DNA from: DASPXY01 sp038227745
GTDB taxonomy: Bacteria; Planctomycetota; Planctomycetia; Gemmatales; Gemmataceae
Assembly (NCBI GenBank): GCA_038227745.1
Contig: JBBRPS010000446.1
Coordinates: forward strand, 1-8,599
DNA length: 8,599 bases
Direction: 5' to 3'
The translations under genes were made by a program, and so were the position numbers. Positions 5,436 to 8,599 of the stretch are shown here, piece by piece. Under the pieces are notes generated by a model. That model did no database searches, had not been told where the DNA came from, and saw only the letters and a list, made by a program, of their open reading frames with translations. Position 1 is the first letter of the stretch. Each line of letters begins with the position of its first letter.

Positions 5436-6899
5436 GTGAACCGCTGGTGGACGACCCTGGCCGTGCTCCTCGCGAGCGCCGCGCCGGCCCTGGCCGGCCC
5501 GAAGAAGGCCCCGAACATCGTCATCCTCCTGGCCGACGACATGGGCATCGGCGACCTGGCCTGTTACAACAAGGACTCGAAGATCCCCACGCCGAACATG
5601 AACCGCCTGGCGGCGCAGGGGCTGCGCTTCACCGATGCGCACACGCCGGCCGCGGTCTGCTCGCCGACACGTTACGGCCTGCTGACCGGCCGGTACTGCT
5701 GGCGCAGCCGCCTGAAAAGCGGCGTCCTCCAGGGCTACTCCCCCGCACTCATCGAGCCGGGCCGTCTGACGCTCGCGGCACTGCTGAAGCGCCACGGCTA
5801 CGTCACGGCGTGCGTCGGCAAGTGGCACCTCGGCCTCGGCAAGGCCGCGCCGACCGACTACAAGGGGAAGCTCATCCCCGGCCCCGGCACGGCTGGCTTC
5901 GACTACTTCTTCGGCATCCCCGCCTCGCTCGACATGCCGCCGTACCTCTTCGTCGAGAACGACCGTCCCGTCGAGGCGCCGACGGCGCAGATCGAGGGAA
6001 GCGAGATGCGCCGCAAGGGCGGGGGAGGCTTCTGGCGCGGCGGGGCGATCGCGCCCGGGTTCCGGCACGCCGACGTCCTGCCGAAGATTACCGAAAAAGC
6101 GGTCGGCTTTATCGAAAAACAGGCGCAGGCGGCGCCGGGCCGGCCATTCTTCCTCTATTTCGCCCTCACCGCCCCGCACACGCCGTGGCTGCCGACCGAG
6201 AAGTACCGCGGCAAGAGCAAGGCGGGCTACTACGGCGACTTCACCGCGCAGGTGGACGCGAGCGTCGGCGCCGTCCTCGACGCCCTCGACCGGCTGAAGC
6301 TGGCCGACGACACGCTGGTCATCCTCACGAGCGACAACGGCGCCCACTGGACGCCGGAGGACATCCGCATCTGGGGCCACCTGGCGAACTGGTTCCTGCG
6401 CGGCCAGAAGGCGGACATCTGGGAGGGCGGTCATCGCGTGCCGTTCATCGCCCGCTGGCCGGGGAGGATTCGCCCGGGCGGCACCAGCGACCAGACCGTC
6501 TGCCTGACCGACCTGCTGGCGACCTGTGCGGCCGTTGTCGGTGCGAAGTTGCCGCCAGACGCCGGCGAGGACAGTTACAGCCTGCTGCCGGTCCTGCTCG
6601 GCGAGCACAAGGGCGGCGCGGTGCGCGAGGCGACGGTCCACCATTCGGGGAGCGGCCTGTTCGCGCTGCGCCAGGGGGACTGGGTGTTCATCGACGGCCT
6701 GGGCTCGGGCGGCTTCAGCGCGCCGCGGACGGAGAAGGCCGCGCCGGGCGGGCCGACGGGGCAGCTCTACAACCTCCGCACCGACCCGTCGCAGCGGAAC
6801 AACGTCTTCTTGCAGAACTCCGACGTCGTCAAGCGGCTGCGGGCGCTGCTGCGGCGCTACCGGGAGCAGGGCCACAGCAGGCCGGCCCGCGACGGCTGA
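5436..6899 (+). CDS. Secreted type I (formylglycine-dependent) sulfatase
   Basis: This 487-residue alkaline-phosphatase-superfamily sulfatase would remove sulfate esters from a glycan or other organic sulfate outside the cytoplasm. Residues 1-20 form a Sec signal peptide (cleavage after APALA). PNIVILLADDMGIGD (26-40) supplies metal ligands Asp34/Asp35. C75-S-P-T-R79 is the CxPxR motif in which Cys is converted to formylglycine by a separate maturase not encoded here; it is followed by LLTGR. Further active-site elements are GKWHLG (Lys129, His131), APHTP (His248), TSDNG (Asp300, Asn301) and RGQKADIWEGG (Lys325). The C-terminal subdomain has the usual LYNLRTDPSQRNN. All key residues are present and length is normal, so it should be active. 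Substrate cannot be read from sequence. It diverges from the adaptor gene across 123 bp and is followed after 216 bp by the oxidoreductase on the same strand, perhaps co-transcribed. Confidence 0.95.
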   Translation: MNRWWTTLAVLLASAAPALAGPKKAPNIVILLADDMGIGDLACYNKDSKIPTPNMNRLAAQGLRFTDAHTPAAVCSPTRYGLLTGRYCWRSRLKSGVLQGYSPALIEPGRLTLAALLKRHGYVTACVGKWHLGLGKAAPTDYKGKLIPGPGTAGFDYFFGIPASLDMPPYLFVENDRPVEAPTAQIEGSEMRRKGGGGFWRGGAIAPGFRHADVLPKITEKAVGFIEKQAQAAPGRPFFLYFALTAPHTPWLPTEKYRGKSKAGYYGDFTAQVDASVGAVLDALDRLKLADDTLVILTSDNGAHWTPEDIRIWGHLANWFLRGQKADIWEGGHRVPFIARWPGRIRPGGTSDQTVCLTDLLATCAAVVGAKLPPDAGEDSYSLLPVLLGEHKGGAVREATVHHSGSGLFALRQGDWVFIDGLGSGGFSAPRTEKAAPGGPTGQLYNLRTDPSQRNNVFLQNSDVVKRLRALLRRYREQGHSRPARDG

Positions 6900-7090
6900 G
6901 GTTGCCCAGTTTCTCCGGCTGGTCCGCCCCCTGGCCCGCCCTGAGTTTTTCCCCGATTCTTCCTTGAGTCTCGACGCTGCGTACGTCAAGATGATTGCAC
7001 GGGCGCTGGCTGTCGTCGGCACACGGGGGCAGCCGCGTCGCAATCGTTCCTGTCGTCATGGGCGGTCGGTCCCGAGCCGGCCGCGAATAG

Positions 7091-7108
7091 CCCCTTTCAG
7101 GGGAGGAG
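7091..7108 (+). promoter_or_regulatory. Ribosome-binding site with overlapping small hairpin before the oxidoreductase
   Basis: CCCCT at 7091-7095 pairs with AGGGG at 7099-7103 around a 3-nt loop, and the Shine-Dalgarno GGAGGAG starts at 7102, so the stem partly covers it. Spacing from GGAGG to the GTG at 7116 is nine bases. The stem may modestly limit translation; this is inference. An ATG at 7109-7111 is closer to the site but is in the wrong frame. Confidence 0.4.
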
Positions 7109-7115
7109 ATGTATC

Positions 7116-8489
7116 GTGAGCGAAAAGGAAAAGGGCGGCCTGTCGCGCCGCGAGATGATCAAGGCGACCGGCCAGGTCGCCGCCGCGTCGGCCCTGGCGG
7201 GCGTCGTGCTGCCGCAGGTCCACGCCGGGGAGAACAATACCCTCCAGGTGGCCCTGGTCGGCTGCGGCGGCCGCGGCACCGGCGCCGCCGGCAACGCCCT
7301 GTCCGTGCGCAACCAGGGGCCGATCCGTCTGGTCGCCATGGCGGACGTCTTCCCCGCCCGGCTGAACTCCAGTCACCAGAGCCTGCAGCGCGGCTTCGCC
7401 CAGCAGATGGACGTACCGGAAAACCGGCGCTTCATCGGCTTCGACGCCTACCGCCGAGCGATGGACGCGCTGCGGCCCGGCGACGTGGTCATCCTCACCA
7501 CGCCGCCCGCGTTCCGCTGGGTCCACTTCACCTACGCCATCCAGCGCCGGCTGAACGTCTTCATGGAGAAACCGATCACCGTGGACGGCCCGAGCACGCG
7601 GCGGATGCTGCGCCTGGCCGAGGACTCCGAGCGGCAGAACCTCAAGGTCGGCGTCGGCCTGATGTGCCGCCATTGCTCCGCGCGTCAGGAGCTCTACGAC
7701 CGCATCCGCCAGGGGCAGATCGGCGATTTGCTGCTGCTGCGGGCGTACCGCCAGACCGGCCCGGTCGCCTATTTCGCCTCGCCGCCGAAGCCGGACGGCA
7801 TCAGCGAGCTGATGTACCAGGTGCAGCGCTTCCACTCGTTCCTGTGGGCCAGCGGCGGCTGCTTCAGCGACTTCCTGATCCACAACATCGACGAGTGCTG
7901 CTGGATGAAGGACGCCTGGCCGGTGCAGGCCAAGGCCTCGGGCGGCCGCCACTTCCGCGGCAACAACATCGACCAGAACTTCGACACCTACTCGGTCGAG
8001 TACACCTTTGCGGACGGCACCAAGCTGCTGCTCGAGGGCCGCAACATCCCGGGCTGCCATCAGGAGTTCGCCAGTTACGCGCACGGCACGCGCGGCTCGG
8101 CGATCATCTCGCAGTCGGGCCACTCGCCGGCGCGGTGCCGGACCTTCCGCGGCCAGAATTTCACGAATGCCGACGTGACGTGGCGGTTCGGGCCGCGCGA
8201 GCCGGATCCGTACCAGCTCGAGTGGGACCACCTGGTCGATGCGATCCGCCACGACCGGCGCTACAACGAGGTGCGGCGCGGCGCCGAGGCCAGCCTCATC
8301 ACGGCGATGGGCCGCATGGCGGCGCACACGGGCCAGGTGGTGACGCGCGACCAGGCGCTGAACCACGACCACGAGCTGGCGCCGAACGTCGATCAACTGG
8401 CGATGGACTCGCCGGCGCCGCTGCAGCTCGGGCCGGACCGCAAGTACCCCGTGCCCCAGCCGGGCGCCAACGCGCGGCGCGAGTATTGA
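7116..8489 (+). CDS. Gfo/Idh/MocA-family oxidoreductase with Tat signal
   Basis: This 457-residue NAD(P)-dependent oxidoreductase probably acts on a sugar or sugar derivative. Its N-terminus carries a twin-arginine export signal: LSRREMIKA (9-17), a hydrophobic segment at 22-33 and a VHA cleavage-like site near 37. This is a form common among planctomycete members of the family. The Rossmann fold follows, with the dinucleotide loop VGCGGRGTGAAG (48-59) and an acidic turn MADVFP (75-80). The family's EKP motif is at 151-153 (Lys152), and the catalytic-region motif SDFLIHNIDECCW spans 251-263 (Asp252, His256, Asp259). The C-terminal alpha/beta domain is complete and ends in a proline-rich tail. 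The GTG start is chosen because it gives the Tat signal and has a strong ribosome-binding site. It lies 216 bp after the sulfatase on the same strand, suggesting a shared glycan-degradation role, though the gap allows an independent promoter. Substrate and cofactor preference are unknown. Confidence 0.94.
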   Translation: MSEKEKGGLSRREMIKATGQVAAASALAGVVLPQVHAGENNTLQVALVGCGGRGTGAAGNALSVRNQGPIRLVAMADVFPARLNSSHQSLQRGFAQQMDVPENRRFIGFDAYRRAMDALRPGDVVILTTPPAFRWVHFTYAIQRRLNVFMEKPITVDGPSTRRMLRLAEDSERQNLKVGVGLMCRHCSARQELYDRIRQGQIGDLLLLRAYRQTGPVAYFASPPKPDGISELMYQVQRFHSFLWASGGCFSDFLIHNIDECCWMKDAWPVQAKASGGRHFRGNNIDQNFDTYSVEYTFADGTKLLLEGRNIPGCHQEFASYAHGTRGSAIISQSGHSPARCRTFRGQNFTNADVTWRFGPREPDPYQLEWDHLVDAIRHDRRYNEVRRGAEASLITAMGRMAAHTGQVVTRDQALNHDHELAPNVDQLAMDSPAPLQLGPDRKYPVPQPGANARREY

Positions 8490-8515
8490 TCTGGTTTGGC
8501 GCCGCCCGTTTAGCC

Positions 8516-8577
8516 GCGAGCGGTGAGCCAGATCCCGCTACGCGGGGCCGCGCAGCGGATCTGGCTCACCCGCTCGC
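8516..8577. repeat. 20-bp inverted repeat with one bulge, downstream of the oxidoreductase
   Basis: GCGAGCGGTGAGCCAGATCC at 8516-8535 pairs with 8557-8577; the only flaw is an unpaired C at 8571. The 21-nt loop has inner pairing (CGCGG 8541-8545 with CCGCG 8548-8552). It begins 27 nt after the oxidoreductase stop and could mark the transcript end, but lacks a T-tract. The GTGAGCC core is shared with the palindrome at 1-52. Confidence 0.75.
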
Positions 8578-8599
8578 CCCCCGCGTAGCGGGATCTGGC
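8527..8599. repeat. 21-bp perfect inverted repeat reaching the window edge
   Basis: The segment 8527-8547 (starting GCCAGATCCCGCTACGCGG) is exactly complementary to 8579-8599. Its left arm overlaps the left arm and loop of the 8516-8577 hairpin, so the two stems are mutually exclusive. The right arm ends at the last base of the window, so the element probably continues. GATCTGG also occurs at 8488-8494 overlapping the stop codon, making this a small array of related motifs. Confidence 0.75.

Noticed and set aside
6964..6992. TTGAGT … CAAGAT as a promoter for the oxidoreductase
   Set aside because: Spacing is 17 nt but the -10 matches only three of six positions; too weak to list.
5418..7043. 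541-codon open frame on the minus strand opposite the sulfatase
   Set aside because: It is antisense to a sulfatase with complete active-site motifs; composition is Ala/Arg/Gly-rich, with no domain, a typical high-GC shadow frame.
7056..8396. 446-codon minus-strand open frame opposite the oxidoreductase
   Set aside because: Shadow of a well-supported gene; Val/Ala/Arg-rich with no recognisable motif or ribosome-binding site.

Overview
The window reads as chromosomal DNA of a high-GC Planctomycetota bacterium, possibly Gemmataceae or Isosphaeraceae. This is inferred from three things: a secreted Cys-type sulfatase next to a Tat-exported Gfo/Idh/MocA oxidoreductase, frequent GTG/TTG starts behind strong Shine-Dalgarno sequences, and long gene-poor spacers rich in palindromes. 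No marker gene fixes the taxon.

Layout. Positions 1-1395 hold no convincing gene. The stretch is rich in hairpins, including perfect inverted repeats at 1-52, 97-127 and 982-1026. Next come three minus-strand genes. Nearest the left end is a polar amino-acid ABC importer encoded by only two genes: an ATPase (1396-2160) and, two bases upstream of it, a fused periplasmic binding protein plus permease (2163-3698). Upstream of these is an RND-type periplasmic adaptor (membrane fusion protein, 3789-5312). Its last ~120 codons look like read-through into palindrome-rich intergenic DNA, and no RND pump gene lies beside it. A 123-bp divergent spacer separates the adaptor from two plus-strand genes: a secreted type I sulfatase (5436-6899) and a Tat-signal Gfo/Idh/MocA oxidoreductase (7116-8489). 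The window ends in a nested set of inverted repeats (8516-8599) that continues past the edge.

How the genes work together. The ABC pair should form one complete importer: binding domain, membrane domain and ATPase, translationally coupled. The sulfatase and oxidoreductase are a pairing expected in planctomycete sulfated-glycan catabolism, but their substrates cannot be read from sequence. The adaptor needs a pump and an outer-membrane channel that are not in the window.

No clearly new multi-gene system is visible. The points most worth a second look are the adaptor's probable lost stop codon and missing pump, the long palindrome inside its tail, the alternative-pairing repeat at the right edge, and a shared GGAGG-CAACC ribosome-binding pattern before three genes.
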